A DNA stretch of 45,238 bases, taken from positions 1 through 45,238 of the forward strand of contig DATKVV010000047.1 of NCBI GenBank assembly GCA_035529895.1, written 5' to 3'. The stretch comes from JAUWKC01 sp035529895 (GTDB taxonomy: Bacteria > Planctomycetota > Phycisphaerae > Sedimentisphaerales > Anaerobacaceae). The notes under the pieces are model-generated. The model saw only the letters and a program-made list of their open reading frames with translations, had not been told where the DNA came from and did not search any database. The position numbers and the translations under genes were made by a program. This document shows, piece after piece, positions 33,650 to 42,065 of this stretch; within the stretch, counting starts at the first letter, position 1; every line of letters starts with the position of its first letter.

Positions 33650-34723
33650 TTACTGCCAAACTATGCTGATGGGCTTGTGCAGCTTGTTAAAAACGTCCTG
33701 CAGTATCTCGAAGAACCTGTCGTTGTCCGGCCAGATAATTCTTTCGTCGCCCGGCATCGGCTCATCCAGTTGATTCACAAACCGGTCCAGGACCTGCTCA
33801 TCCAGTTTTTCCGCCCATAGACCGAGGCCCAGCTTCTCAATGTAGTGGGAATTGATTATCTGCTCGTACTGTCCCGCCACCGGCAGCACCAGCATCCTTT
33901 TCTTAAGATACATACACTTACTTATCAGCGAAAATCCCGCCGACGCTATCACCCCCTGACACGATGCCAGGTCGGCAAGAAAACCTTCCGTCGAACGCTC
34001 CTTAAACACACAGTTGCCATGTTCGGCTGCCCTGGCGAAACCATAGACGCAGAACTTATGCTCGGCCAATCTGCCAAGCACTTCCCGCAACTGCTCCTGG
34101 CCGCTCGTCGAATACAGCAGAATGTGTTCGCCCCGGCTCGGTTCAAGGTCCCTGACGACCGGCCTGACAACCGGCGGCGCCAATACCGCCGAGTCAATTC
34201 GCAAAGGCGTCTTGAAAAAATTTATGATTACGTAAGCCACCGCACCAATGTAGTGGCATTGAGTCACTATACTCGATGTCAGCCGCGAGAACCAGTTCTT
34301 CTGAGCATGCTCCAGCTCACACAACGTCAGCACGTGCTCGTGGTCGATACTGATAAACGGCGCCCCGTTCCGCCACGCCCACCACGCGCTGAATGGCTCG
34401 AAATCCGATATCACCAGCTCCGGCCCAAACGGCTCGAAATACTTCTTGAAAAGCTCGTCATTCTGCTTGTTGCCCTCCGGCAGATTAAGAAGGTTGCGCT
34501 TCAAAGTCTCCGACTTGTCCACCCGTCCGTCTTCGTATGCAAATGACAGTCCAAATATCTCTTTCACCCGCTCGCCAAAATACTGTTTCAGATATACGAG
34601 CGATTTTTGCGACCCGACAAACATTACGTCGTGCCCCGCATCGATAAGTCTCTGCCCTATGAGATGCGACCGGCTGCTGTGCCCAAACCCTTCCCCCGCA
34701 ACACCATAAATAATCTTTGCCAT
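33650..34723 (-). CDS. MJ1255/VC2487-family glycosyltransferase
   Basis: This 357-aa protein resembles GT1/MurG-like GT-B glycosyltransferases. An N-terminal IIYGVAGEGFGHSSRSHLIG glycine loop is typical of the MJ1255/VC2487 group. VISDFEPFSAWWA and SIDHEHVLT follow. In the C-terminal half, ASAGFSLISKCMYLKKRMLVLPVAGQYEQIINS is the nucleotide-sugar-binding region. The acceptor is unknown; a cell-envelope glycan or glycolipid is likely. It has no membrane segment. It is convergent with the zinc-ribbon gene, with stop codons 20 bp apart. The start is the ATG at 34723; its RBS is weak. Confidence 0.85.
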   Translation of the reverse strand: MAKIIYGVAGEGFGHSSRSHLIGQRLIDAGHDVMFVGSQKSLVYLKQYFGERVKEIFGLSFAYEDGRVDKSETLKRNLLNLPEGNKQNDELFKKYFEPFGPELVISDFEPFSAWWAWRNGAPFISIDHEHVLTLCELEHAQKNWFSRLTSSIVTQCHYIGAVAYVIINFFKTPLRIDSAVLAPPVVRPVVRDLEPSRGEHILLYSTSGQEQLREVLGRLAEHKFCVYGFARAAEHGNCVFKERSTEGFLADLASCQGVIASAGFSLISKCMYLKKRMLVLPVAGQYEQIINSHYIEKLGLGLWAEKLDEQVLDRFVNQLDEPMPGDERIIWPDNDRFFEILQDVFNKLHKPISIVWQ

Positions 34724-35072
34724 ACCGCCAAATGGTAATTGCTTCGCTCTTATTGGTCAACCCTTCCAAATAGTAATTGGTTAACAGATATGGCTTCCTT
34801 TGTGGTCCTGAGCGCAGCACACCACCGGCCGTCATCCTGAGCGCAGTGAAGCCAAAGGGTCCGGCCATTCCATTTAAGTTGGCCCGCGCTCCGGCGATTT
34901 TTGACTTTTCGCCTATAATTTTTATCGTTGATTTTTGATACTTGATTCTTCTCGCCTCAACCCGGCACCTGGAAGGTACGGGACATCACAAATCGTCAAT
35001 TGTAAATCGCAAATCCGCACCGCCGCCCAATGCCCCGTGGTCAATCGAGAGGGGAAAATCCGATGGGCCCGC
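34724..35072. other. Intergenic region with TCCTGAGCGCAG repeats
   Basis: I see no gene in ~350 bp. TCCTGAGCGCAG occurs twice at about 34807 and 34836, a string widely seen as dispersed debris. AAATCGTCAATTGTAAATCGC near 34989 belongs to the AATTG-type repeats. The glycosyltransferase promoter (minus strand) is presumably here, but none is obvious. Confidence 0.4.
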
Positions 35073-36794
35073 TTATAGCTGGTGCGCCCGGCTGGGAACC
35101 TTCAGATACGTGAGCGTCTTCTCCATTATCTTCGCCGCCGCCAGTGCCGCTACCGCTCCGCCTGTGTAGCCCTTGCCCAATTTCTTATTGGGCTTGCGAA
35201 TTGAAACCAGAACCACCACCGCCGGCTCCTCCGCCGGCGCCCCGCAGATGAACGACGCCATATAGTCGTCCTCCGAATATCCTCTCTCGTTCGCCTTGGC
35301 GATGTTGGCCGTCCCCGTCTTGCCGAATACCTGCCATTTCTCCAGTTTCGCTTTCTTGCCGGTCCCTTCGTTAACAACCCCCACCAGCGCCTCGGTGAGA
35401 ATCCATTTTGCAACTTCCGGCTTGACAACAAAACCGACACTGGCCTGCCAGGGCTGTCTCAATTTGACAATCTTGCCGCTGTCATCCACCATCGCCCTGA
35501 CCAGATACGGCTGGACCGCCCGCCCGCCATTGGCAAGCGCGCAGAACGCTCGAACCAGTTGAATCGACGTCACCGAAATCTCCTGCCCGAACGGTATCCT
35601 CGTCACGCTGTATCCCGTCCATTTCCGCGCCGGCCACAGCATCCCCTCCACCTCACCGGGCAGCTCTATTTCCGTCGTCTTGCCGAACCCGAAAAGCCTC
35701 AGCCCTTTATACAGCCTGTCTTTGCCGAGTCTTTGTCCGATTTTGGCCATTCCTATGTTGCTCGACTCAACCAGAATTTCCCGCACGGTCAGGTCCCCGA
35801 ACCCTCTGCGATACTCCCCGATTCTTCCGAAGCCCTTCCCATGGTAGTTTCCATTCTCACAGAATATCTTCTCGGTCTTGTTTACAACGCCGGCATCGAG
35901 CGCAATTGCCGCTGCAAACGGCTTCAGGATACTGCCCGGTTCGAACTGGTCCGTTATCGCACGGTTCCGGTACTTCTCCGGGTCCGTCACATTGAACTTG
36001 CTCGGCTCAAAATCCGGCAGTGAAACCATCGCCAGTATCGCGCCCGTCTTTGGCTCGGCCACAATTGCCACGGCCGACTCCGCCTCGTAGCTTTCATATT
36101 GTTTCACAAGCTCGGACCGCGCGAACTGCTGGATAGTCGAATCAAGCGTCAGAATAATCCCCGCGCCGTCGCTGAAGACCCCTCTTTGCTGCTGCAGCCG
36201 AATCGGCCGCCGACGCGAATCGGCAAAGAATATGTTCTGCGTCGCCAGGCCGTTGAGTTCTTTATCGAACTGTAATTCAATGCCCCCCAAACCTCGATTG
36301 TCAGCGCTTGTAAAGCCGACAACGTGGCAAGCCAGCCGCCCCATCGGATAATGTCTTTGCCAGTACGATTCGACGCCCATCCCATAAAACCTGTGGGCCG
36401 CCGCACACTGCTCAGCGTCGGCGTCTACCTTTACCTTGACAAAGCCCGGATTCCTGCTCTCGCTTATCAGCTTATACATCGTTATCGGGTCGGTGTCCAG
36501 AATTGGCGCCAGTTTCATCGATACGCTTTCAGGCTCTTGTATCACTCGCGGCTCGGAAAAAATCGTCTGGATTTTATTGCTCGCCGCCAGCATCCTTCCC
36601 CGGCAGTCAAGTATCTCCCCCCGCTGAGGTTTTTCCGTTACCAGCTTCTGCTGTTGTTTGACCGAGATGGAGTAATAATGGTCCCTCTTGAAATGCTGCA
36701 GATAGAAGCACCGTCCTGCCAGCGCCGCAAATACCCCAATCAGAGCCAGCAGCAAAAACACAACAGTCCGAATGTTTTTCAGTTTCTCGTCCAC
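35073..36794 (-). CDS. ftsI: Division transpeptidase, penicillin-binding protein 3 (FtsI-like)
   Basis: This enzyme cross-links septal peptidoglycan. The 573-aa protein has one membrane segment (~12-30), an N-terminal domain starting RGEILDCRGRMLA, and a transpeptidase domain with SILK (288-291), SSN (344-346) and KTG (492-494). It has no PASTA domains. It follows ftsL in the dcw-type order rsmH-LysM-ftsL-ftsI. The start at 36794 is a GTG (GTGGACGAGAAACTG); the RBS is weak. It is distinguished from the mrdA at 30017 by its shorter N-terminal region and dcw location. Confidence 0.92.
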   Translation of the reverse strand: MDEKLKNIRTVVFLLLALIGVFAALAGRCFYLQHFKRDHYYSISVKQQQKLVTEKPQRGEILDCRGRMLAASNKIQTIFSEPRVIQEPESVSMKLAPILDTDPITMYKLISESRNPGFVKVKVDADAEQCAAAHRFYGMGVESYWQRHYPMGRLACHVVGFTSADNRGLGGIELQFDKELNGLATQNIFFADSRRRPIRLQQQRGVFSDGAGIILTLDSTIQQFARSELVKQYESYEAESAVAIVAEPKTGAILAMVSLPDFEPSKFNVTDPEKYRNRAITDQFEPGSILKPFAAAIALDAGVVNKTEKIFCENGNYHGKGFGRIGEYRRGFGDLTVREILVESSNIGMAKIGQRLGKDRLYKGLRLFGFGKTTEIELPGEVEGMLWPARKWTGYSVTRIPFGQEISVTSIQLVRAFCALANGGRAVQPYLVRAMVDDSGKIVKLRQPWQASVGFVVKPEVAKWILTEALVGVVNEGTGKKAKLEKWQVFGKTGTANIAKANERGYSEDDYMASFICGAPAEEPAVVVLVSIRKPNKKLGKGYTGGAVAALAAAKIMEKTLTYLKVPSRAHQL

Positions 36795-36923
36795 TATCGA
36801 AATCTATTTCCTCACCTTTGCTGTTCCGTCGCCGGCCAACATCCGGCGTCGCATTTCGTACATTCCCCTACTCATTGCTGGCCGGTCGCTCTGCCTCCAC
36901 ACCCTTCCGCAATGCACACTCTT

Positions 36924-37139
36924 TCAATGATCAAGCCGCTGCGAAACCGCAGCCGGATTTATCAAACTTTCTAATTGCAGCTGCTTCTGCCACAGTTGCT
37001 GCTTCAGCCGGTTTTGTTCTGCGTTTACCGTGCAAAGCTCATAGAAAATGCGATTGTTGGCGCTGCGCAGTGACACCGTGAATATTGAAACCGCCGTAAA
37101 AGAAAAAATAACGAAAATGCCGCAGAATCGAGATGACAT
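36924..37139 (-). CDS. ftsL: FtsL-like division protein
   Basis: This 71-aa protein has one membrane segment (~5-27, CGIFVIFSFTAVSIFTVSL). A short leucine-zipper-like helix (~35-65: VNAEQNRLKQQLWQKQLQLESL) ends in INPAAVSQRL, which matches the 'ENPxRIExIA' style end of FtsL. Its small size and position between the LysM gene and ftsI fit FtsL, which scaffolds the divisome with FtsB/FtsQ. Sequence conservation in this family is low, so the name rests on architecture and synteny. It is flanked by a ~130-bp gap on its ftsI side. Confidence 0.7.
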   Translation of the reverse strand: MSSRFCGIFVIFSFTAVSIFTVSLRSANNRIFYELCTVNAEQNRLKQQLWQKQLQLESLINPAAVSQRLDH

Positions 37140-37207
37140 ATTAAAACGCCCCGTTCAGCGCATCGCGACGGCCGGTCCTCTGCTGCTCTGACAGGCTGCT
37201 AACCCCC

Positions 37208-38161
37208 TTACCGCCCCGGAATCTTCAAACGCGTCCCCACAATGACCGTATCATCGTCCTCTAAGATACCGGCGTTCAGTTTTGCTATCTCCCTGTAGCG
37301 ACTGCCGTTCCCAAGCTTCTCGGCGGCAATTCCCCATAAGCTGTCACCTTCCCGAACCACGTATTCTCCGCTCGGCCTCGGTTTGGCGTTCTCTTGCGCC
37401 GGATGTCTTTTGCCTATCGAACCGACCGCCTCAAACAGTCCACTGCCCAAAAGCTTCTTGATTTTGTTCCTGTTCCCACCGTCGGCGTCCAAAGCCGGTA
37501 TTACGATCTTTTGTCCCGCCCTGACCTCATCCGGCGATTTCAGCACATTGCTATTGGCCTGGAATATTTTGGTAACGTTGGCTATCCGGTTACCCTCTTC
37601 GGGCCCGTAGAACTTCTTTGCTATCTCGCTGAGGTTCTCGCCTTCCTCGACAACATAGACCTTGACCAGATCCGGCTTGCCCGGCTCGACCGCCTGGTTC
37701 TCTTTCTTTGTAGTGACCGACTGACTCTTTTCCACGACAGACGCCTTGTCTTCGGCGACCAACTGCTTGTTTTCCACAGCCGGCTGCTTCTGTTCTGCCA
37801 CAACCTGCTTATTTTCCACAACGGGCTGCGGATTCACAGGAACAACCAGTACACTTTGTTGAGGCTCCGTTAACGAAGTGGTACCTTCTGCCGACGGCAT
37901 CTGGGGGCGAACCTGGTCCGCCGGCGGTCGGGGCCCGACTTCTGCAAAAGATTGTCTCCTCACCTGCTGCGTCTGTTTGATTACCTCCCGCTCCTTACTC
38001 CCTATGCCCAGCGCTTCATTCTGCAGGCTGGTGATATTCGTCGTCAACTGATGATTATTCTGCTTCTCGATGCGAAAGGTCGGTAGCCCGTTGATTATGA
38101 ATGCAATTATGAATATGAAAACCAGACCCAGCAGCAGTCCGACCTTTGCGTCCGAAGTCAT
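37208..38161 (-). CDS. LysM peptidoglycan-binding membrane protein in the dcw cluster
   Basis: This 317-aa protein begins with a membrane anchor (~7-26, LLLGLVFIFIIAFIING). A low-complexity linker follows (~90-165) with repeated VVENKQ/VAE(D/Q)K units. Two LysM domains occupy ~170-228 (VVEEGENLSEIAKKFYG) and ~262-316 (VVREGDSLWGIAAEKLG). LysM binds the GlcNAc-rich glycan strand. Placement between rsmH and ftsL is unusual outside planctomycetes, and suggests a wall-binding division or elongation factor that tethers the divisome to peptidoglycan. The start is the ATG at 38161, 19 bp after the rsmH stop. Confidence 0.88.
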   Translation of the reverse strand: MTSDAKVGLLLGLVFIFIIAFIINGLPTFRIEKQNNHQLTTNITSLQNEALGIGSKEREVIKQTQQVRRQSFAEVGPRPPADQVRPQMPSAEGTTSLTEPQQSVLVVPVNPQPVVENKQVVAEQKQPAVENKQLVAEDKASVVEKSQSVTTKKENQAVEPGKPDLVKVYVVEEGENLSEIAKKFYGPEEGNRIANVTKIFQANSNVLKSPDEVRAGQKIVIPALDADGGNRNKIKKLLGSGLFEAVGSIGKRHPAQENAKPRPSGEYVVREGDSLWGIAAEKLGNGSRYREIAKLNAGILEDDDTVIVGTRLKIPGR

Positions 38162-38180
38162 GACAGAAACTCCTTTTTCT

Positions 38181-39086
38181 CTACTGTCTTTGTGCGATTC
38201 TCAATTTGGCGCTTCTGGCCCGCGGGTTTGCCGCGATTTCCTCATGCGAGGGTGCTATCGGCTTCTTCGTAATAACCCTGTAAAAGCCGTTTTTCTCGTT
38301 TTGCCTGAAATTGTTCTTTACCAATCTATCTTCCAGACTGTGGAAGCTGATGACTGCTATTCGACCGTTTTCCTTCAGCAGCTCCGGCCCTGAAGCAAGC
38401 AGTTTCTCAAGGTTCCCCAGCTCGTTATTGACCGCGATTCTCAACGCCTGAAAGGTCCTGGTTGCCGGATGTATCCTGCTTTTTCGCTTTTGCTCAGGCT
38501 GTCCCAGCGCGCTGCATATTATCGCCGCCAACTGACCCGTCGTTGTAATCGCCTGCCTGCCGCGATTCCGCACCATAAACCGCGCAATCCGCCGCGAGGC
38601 TCTCTCCTGGCCGAATTTATAAATCAGATCAGCCAACGATTTCTCGTCTGTTTCATTCACTATATCGGCAGCCGTCCTCTTTAATCTTTTGTCCATTCTC
38701 ATATCAAGCGGCATATTTATTTGAAAACTTAGCCCCATTTGCCCATCCTCAAGCTGTGCCGAGCTGACCCCCAAGTCCGCAAGGATAAAATCAACCTTCT
38801 CTACCCCTTGCTTGCGGACCTCGCTGCTGATCTCTGAAAAGTTCTCACAGATTAGGATAACTTTGCAGGTGAGGTCTTTTAACATAAAATGGGCCCTGCG
38901 GATTGATTTTTCGTCAACATCCAGACCAATGACAACTCCGTCAGGGCCCAAACGTTGGCCGAACAGTAAACTGTGACGTCCTTGTCCTATGGTCGCATCG
39001 ACCATCACCCCGTCCGGTGGTAAGTCTATCTGTTCGGCCAATATATTTGCAAGAACCGGGATATGTTCTACTGCCGAACCATTCAC
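38181..39086 (-). CDS. rsmH: 16S rRNA (cytosine-1402-N4) methyltransferase
   Basis: RsmH (formerly MraW) methylates C1402 of 16S rRNA. HIPVL near the start, DATIGQGRHSLLFG (SAM loop), LADLGVSSAQLEDGQMGLSF, FQALRIAVNNELGNLEKLL and ISFHSLEDRLVK are all family signatures. The frame is open to a TTG at 39155, but the GTG at 39086 (MNGSAVEHIPVL) gives the usual ~301-aa protein and is preferred; a GTG at 39098 is an alternative. None has a strong Shine-Dalgarno. It is the first clearly recognised enzyme gene after mraZ, as in most dcw clusters. Confidence 0.93.
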   Translation of the reverse strand: MNGSAVEHIPVLANILAEQIDLPPDGVMVDATIGQGRHSLLFGQRLGPDGVVIGLDVDEKSIRRAHFMLKDLTCKVILICENFSEISSEVRKQGVEKVDFILADLGVSSAQLEDGQMGLSFQINMPLDMRMDKRLKRTAADIVNETDEKSLADLIYKFGQERASRRIARFMVRNRGRQAITTTGQLAAIICSALGQPEQKRKSRIHPATRTFQALRIAVNNELGNLEKLLASGPELLKENGRIAVISFHSLEDRLVKNNFRQNEKNGFYRVITKKPIAPSHEEIAANPRARSAKLRIAQRQ

Positions 39087-39170
39087 TATTATACCCACAA
39101 GCGCGGTTTTGCGCCATCTCGCGGCAGCGCACGGTACGCGCTGTACCTGTCGCAACCGGCAATCACAGTC

Positions 39171-39383
39171 TTACCCTACGGCTACCGCGTTCCTCTGTGT
39201 CCTCAGCAGCCCCTTCGCCGCGGGCGAGAACCCAACGTGGGCAAACGACCCACCGAGCGATTTTACCCGTTCCAGCCGGTCGCTCAGTATCGCCAGCGAG
39301 GCGAACGTCTGCTCGTCAAGTGCTCGTCCGCCGGTAAGGCTTTGCTCTACAACCTGGCAATGATTCGCGTCCATTTCAATCAT
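39171..39383 (-). CDS. Small 70-aa ORF between mraZ and rsmH
   Basis: This ORF starts at the ATG at 39383, overlapping the mraZ end by 8 bp, and has AGAGGAGG five bases upstream, the best Shine-Dalgarno in this cluster. That makes it a likely real gene. The 70 residues begin MIEMDANHCQVVEQSLTGG and are helical and uncharged-to-basic, with a central LAILSDRLERVKSLGG. I do not recognise it. Its antisense strand is also open, so coding status rests on the Shine-Dalgarno and coupling. A role tied to mraZ or rsmH is possible. Confidence 0.5.
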   Translation of the reverse strand: MIEMDANHCQVVEQSLTGGRALDEQTFASLAILSDRLERVKSLGGSFAHVGFSPAAKGLLRTQRNAVAVG

Positions 39384-39876
39384 TTGGCCTCCTCTCCAGT
39401 GTTAGATCTTCCTGGCTTTGTTTCTGCAGCACGGCCTGTCGCGCCTGCAGCACCTGTTGTTGATATTGCGTCATGTGGTCTGCGAGGTACTGCTCCCAGT
39501 CCTCGCTGTTCCACAATTCGATATGGTCTCTGACGCCGACGAGCGTGATACGGTCCTTCAGTCCTGCTCTCTTGCGAAGTCTCTCATTCAGCAGCAGCCT
39601 TCCCTGGCGGTCGAGTTCCACCTTGCCGGCCAGCGCGAAGCTTATTCGTTCAAATGCCACCGTCTCATCCGGCGGCTGACCCTCCGGTGAGGCCGCTAAC
39701 GCGATCTGTTCGAAGTACCTCTCCGGGTACAGGCACAGTATCCCGTTGGCCCCGAGGACAAGGTAGAAATTGCTGCCGTGCGCATCGGCGTCAATTTGAT
39801 TACGCAGCTTATTTGAGATAAGCACTCTGCTCTTGTCGTCAACTACGTGCTCGTATTCACCTGTTAGTAAAAGCAT
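39376..39876 (-). CDS. mraZ: Transcriptional regulator MraZ
   Basis: MraZ is an AbrB-like dimer/ring protein that represses the dcw promoter. The 166-aa protein has two AbrB-type domains (SRVLISNKLRNQID at ~17-30 and RQGRLLLNERLRKRAGL, ~95-111). The second includes ITLVGVRDHIELW. The C-terminal ~35 residues (QQQVLQARQAVLQKQ) are a helical tail. The ATG at 39876 has GGAG 8 nt upstream. It is the first gene of the dcw cluster on the minus strand, directly behind a promoter with two TGGGN boxes. Confidence 0.93.
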   Translation of the reverse strand: MLLLTGEYEHVVDDKSRVLISNKLRNQIDADAHGSNFYLVLGANGILCLYPERYFEQIALAASPEGQPPDETVAFERISFALAGKVELDRQGRLLLNERLRKRAGLKDRITLVGVRDHIELWNSEDWEQYLADHMTQYQQQVLQARQAVLQKQSQEDLTLERRPND

Positions 39877-39910
39877 GGCTTTTGCTCCACTCGGTTAAAC
39901 CGCATTGGGG

Positions 39911-39939
39911 AATCTACCCACTTTCTCCCACTCTGTCAA
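39911..39939 (-). promoter_or_regulatory. dcw (mraZ) promoter with two MraZ boxes in the spacer
   Basis: On the minus strand TTGACA (39934-39939), a 17-nt spacer and TAGATT (39911-39916) form a good sigma-70 promoter, ~35 bp upstream of the mraZ ATG. Inside the spacer, TGGGA (39926-39930) and TGGGT (39916-39920) are separated by exactly 5 bases. That matches the TGGGN-N5 direct repeat bound by MraZ in other bacteria. Autorepression is inferred from these boxes; a third box expected downstream is not present. Confidence 0.65.
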
Positions 39940-40201
39940 CAAACAATAAGTATTTTTTTCAAAAATTTTGAAAATTTTATTATAGGACCTCCCCCGAAAC
40001 AGCTAATCCTCGCCCCCACAAGTGCTTAGGTAAATCTCACCGTTTCTATTGGCCGCGAAATTTTGTGCAGAAGATATTCACCGTAATTGTGTGTGAAGCG
40101 ATTTCAAGACCATCAATCAATTATCAATTATCGATTAAGACCCCGCATCCGTACGCACAACCCTTTACCTGTTTCCTTGTCCTTATGCTATGCCATCCCG
40201 T
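39940..40201. other. AT-rich gap between dcw promoter and RHS remnant
   Basis: This 260-bp stretch upstream of the mraZ promoter has an A/T-rich block (39948-39986) that may act as an UP-element-like or curved DNA. A repeat of the AATTG type (CAATCAATTATCAATTATCG) lies near 40114-40133. No gene. Confidence 0.35.
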
Positions 40202-40467
40202 CAGGCAGGTTTACGAGCGTTGCGAATACGACGCGTACGGCGAGCCCACTATCCATACGGGCAAGGGCAATGACGGCATCTGGCTCACGGCTGACGACGT
40301 TATCGGCACTTCCTCAGCCCAGGGAAATTTTTACTTGTTTACCGGCCGGCCGGTTGTTATACTCGACAGCGGCTCTTTGAAAATCCAATGCAGGAGAAAC
40401 TGCTACTACGACTACTACACCGGCCGATGGCTAACCCGCGACACGGTTTCGGACGCCGATATTCGAG
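40202..40467 (+). pseudogene. RHS-repeat-associated core remnant
   Basis: The plus frame encodes the typical planctomycete RHS core pattern: EYDAYGEPTIHTGKGNDGIW, LTADDVIGTSS, FYLFTGRPV, LDSGSLKIQ and finally YYDYYTGRWLTRDT, which is the YDxxTGRFLxxDP box. Key positions have drifted (R to P in FTGR-R, R to C in the YNRNRYYD region), there is no start codon with an RBS, and no upstream RHS repeats or downstream toxin domain. It ends at the 3' end of proA. Coding upstream of ~40200 looks random. I read it as a decayed 3' fragment of a large RHS/YD-repeat protein. Confidence 0.65.
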
Positions 40468-41778
40468 CTACGTATTTTTTCGCCGCCTTACCACATCCAG
40501 CTTTCTATGCTTGAATTTCTTTTTGGCCTCTTTCCCGGCGTAGTCCGCGACAACCTGGCCTGTGCCCGCCAGCTTCCATTTGTATATAACCAATCCTTCG
40601 AGTCCGACCGGCCCGCGCGCGTGAATCTTATTGGTGCTGATGCCCACTTCGGCGCCGAGTCCGTAGCGGTAGCCGTCGCCGAATCGCGTACTGCAATTCC
40701 AGAACACACCGGCCGAGTCCACCAGGTCCATAAACCTGCCCGCCTTCTTCTTGCTGCGCGTGACAATAGCATCGGTATGGTGTGACCCGTATTTATTTAT
40801 ATGCTCGATTGCCTCATCGAGTCCGCCCACCACTTTTATCGAGATGATGTAATCGAGGTACTCGGTGGACCAGTCTTCTTCGGCTGCCGGCTTTGCGTCG
40901 ATTATGGCGCGCGTTTTTTCGCAGCCGCGAATCTCAACATTGTGGGCTTCGAGGGCGACCCTTACTTTGGGTAGAAAAGCCTCTGCGATTTTTTCATCAA
41001 CCAGCAGAGTCTCGGCTGCGTTGCAGACCGCCACGTACTGGCACTTGGAATCGACGGTGATATTTACTGCCATGGCCAGATTGGCGTCGCCGTCAACGTA
41101 GACGTGGCATATCCCGTCGGCGTGGCCGAGCACGGGTATATTGGTATTATTCATTATGTAGCGAACGAACTCATTGGAGCCGCGGGGGATGACAAGGTCG
41201 ATGTAGTCATCGAGTTTGAGCATCTCGGCAACGTCCTGCCGGGTCTCCAGCGGTTGAATCCAGCCTTCGGGCAGCCCGGCCTTCTCGCTCGCCTCGGCGA
41301 TTACTTTGGCCAGGATGCGGTTTGTCTCGGCCGCTTCGCTTCCGCCTTTAAGCAGGACGGCGTTGCCGCTCTTGAGACACAGCGTCGAGATTTGCACGAG
41401 GGCGTCCGGCCGGGATTCGAAGATAATGCCGATTACTCCGATGGGGCAGCTTACCTTGTATAGTGCCAGCCCCTTGTCAAGCTCAATGGCGGCCAGTGTT
41501 TTGCCGACGGGGTCATCAAGCTTGATGAGGCTTTCGATGCCAGCAACCACGTCCGCGATTTTGCCCTCATCGAACTTAAGGCGTTTGAGCAGGGGTGCGG
41601 CCAGATTGTTCTTTTCAGCGTTAACCAGGTCGGTCTTGTTGGCCGACACGATTTCGCTGCTGCGCGCCTTGAGGGCCGTGGCGATTGCGGCCAACGCCTT
41701 GTCCTTTATGCGGGTTTTGACCGCGCCCAGCCGGACAGAGGCGGCCTTTGCCGCAGCGGCTAACTCAGTAATATCCAT
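40468..41778 (-). CDS. proA: Glutamate-5-semialdehyde dehydrogenase (gamma-glutamyl phosphate reductase)
   Basis: ProA makes glutamate-5-semialdehyde, the second step of proline synthesis. The 436-aa length and an aldehyde-dehydrogenase fold fit: IGVIGIIFESRPDALVQIS, NAVLLKGGSEAAETNR, VIPRGSNEFVRYIM, and the catalytic cysteine in YVAVCNAAETLLVDE. RFGDGYRYGLGAEVGISTNK and IHARGPVGLEGL near the end complete the family pattern. The start is the ATG at 41778 (MDITELAAAAKAA). It is a single minus-strand gene divergent from the tRNA and proB side. Its last ~10 codons, ending RRRKNT, are unusually basic and may derive from a boundary rearrangement with the RHS remnant. Confidence 0.95.
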   Translation of the reverse strand: MDITELAAAAKAASVRLGAVKTRIKDKALAAIATALKARSSEIVSANKTDLVNAEKNNLAAPLLKRLKFDEGKIADVVAGIESLIKLDDPVGKTLAAIELDKGLALYKVSCPIGVIGIIFESRPDALVQISTLCLKSGNAVLLKGGSEAAETNRILAKVIAEASEKAGLPEGWIQPLETRQDVAEMLKLDDYIDLVIPRGSNEFVRYIMNNTNIPVLGHADGICHVYVDGDANLAMAVNITVDSKCQYVAVCNAAETLLVDEKIAEAFLPKVRVALEAHNVEIRGCEKTRAIIDAKPAAEEDWSTEYLDYIISIKVVGGLDEAIEHINKYGSHHTDAIVTRSKKKAGRFMDLVDSAGVFWNCSTRFGDGYRYGLGAEVGISTNKIHARGPVGLEGLVIYKWKLAGTGQVVADYAGKEAKKKFKHRKLDVVRRRKNT

Positions 41779-41792
41779 TTTTTTCCTGCCTC

Positions 41793-41821
41793 TTTACAAT
41801 TTGTCATTGAATGCTTATAAT
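41793..41821 (+). promoter_or_regulatory. Promoter of tRNA-Gly
   Basis: TTTACA (41793-41798), a 17-nt spacer and TATAAT (41816-41821, perfect -10) lie ~47 bp upstream of the tRNA 5' end. Both hexamers are close to the sigma-70 consensus. Confidence 0.65.
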
Positions 41822-41867
41822 GCTTGACGAATTATAAATAATCGGTGACAAATAATCAATTGTATAA

Positions 41868-41938
41868 GCGGGTGTAGCTTAGTGGCAAAGCCCCAGCCTT
41901 CCAAGCTGGTCAGGTGGGTTCGATTCCCATCACCCGCT
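41868..41938 (+). tRNA. tRNA-Gly (anticodon TCC)
   Basis: A 71-nt cloverleaf is visible: acceptor GCGGGTG pairs with CACCCGC (7 bp), D arm GCTTAGTGGCAAAGC, anticodon stem CCAGC/GCTGG with loop CTTCCAA (anticodon TCC), and T arm GTGGG TTCGATT CCCAT (the T loop TTCGATT is clear). The 3' CCA is not encoded; CTCTTTTTG follows. It sits in a small intergenic island between proA and the radical SAM gene. No att-site-like duplication of its 3' end was seen. Confidence 0.95.
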
Positions 41939-42065
41939 CTTTTTGTTCCGGCGGAGGGGGATATTCCTGAAAATAAATACGAGAGGCTTGATTTATCTTG
42001 CACAAGATTGTAGTTTGTTATGGAAATAACCGGCAAGGCTTTTGTTAGTCGGGTCTGTCAGGTTT

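Noticed and set aside
41868..41938. tRNA-Gly as a phage attachment site for the capsid cassette
   Set aside because: The cassette is 36 kb away and no copy of the tRNA 3' end was seen near it or beside an integrase.
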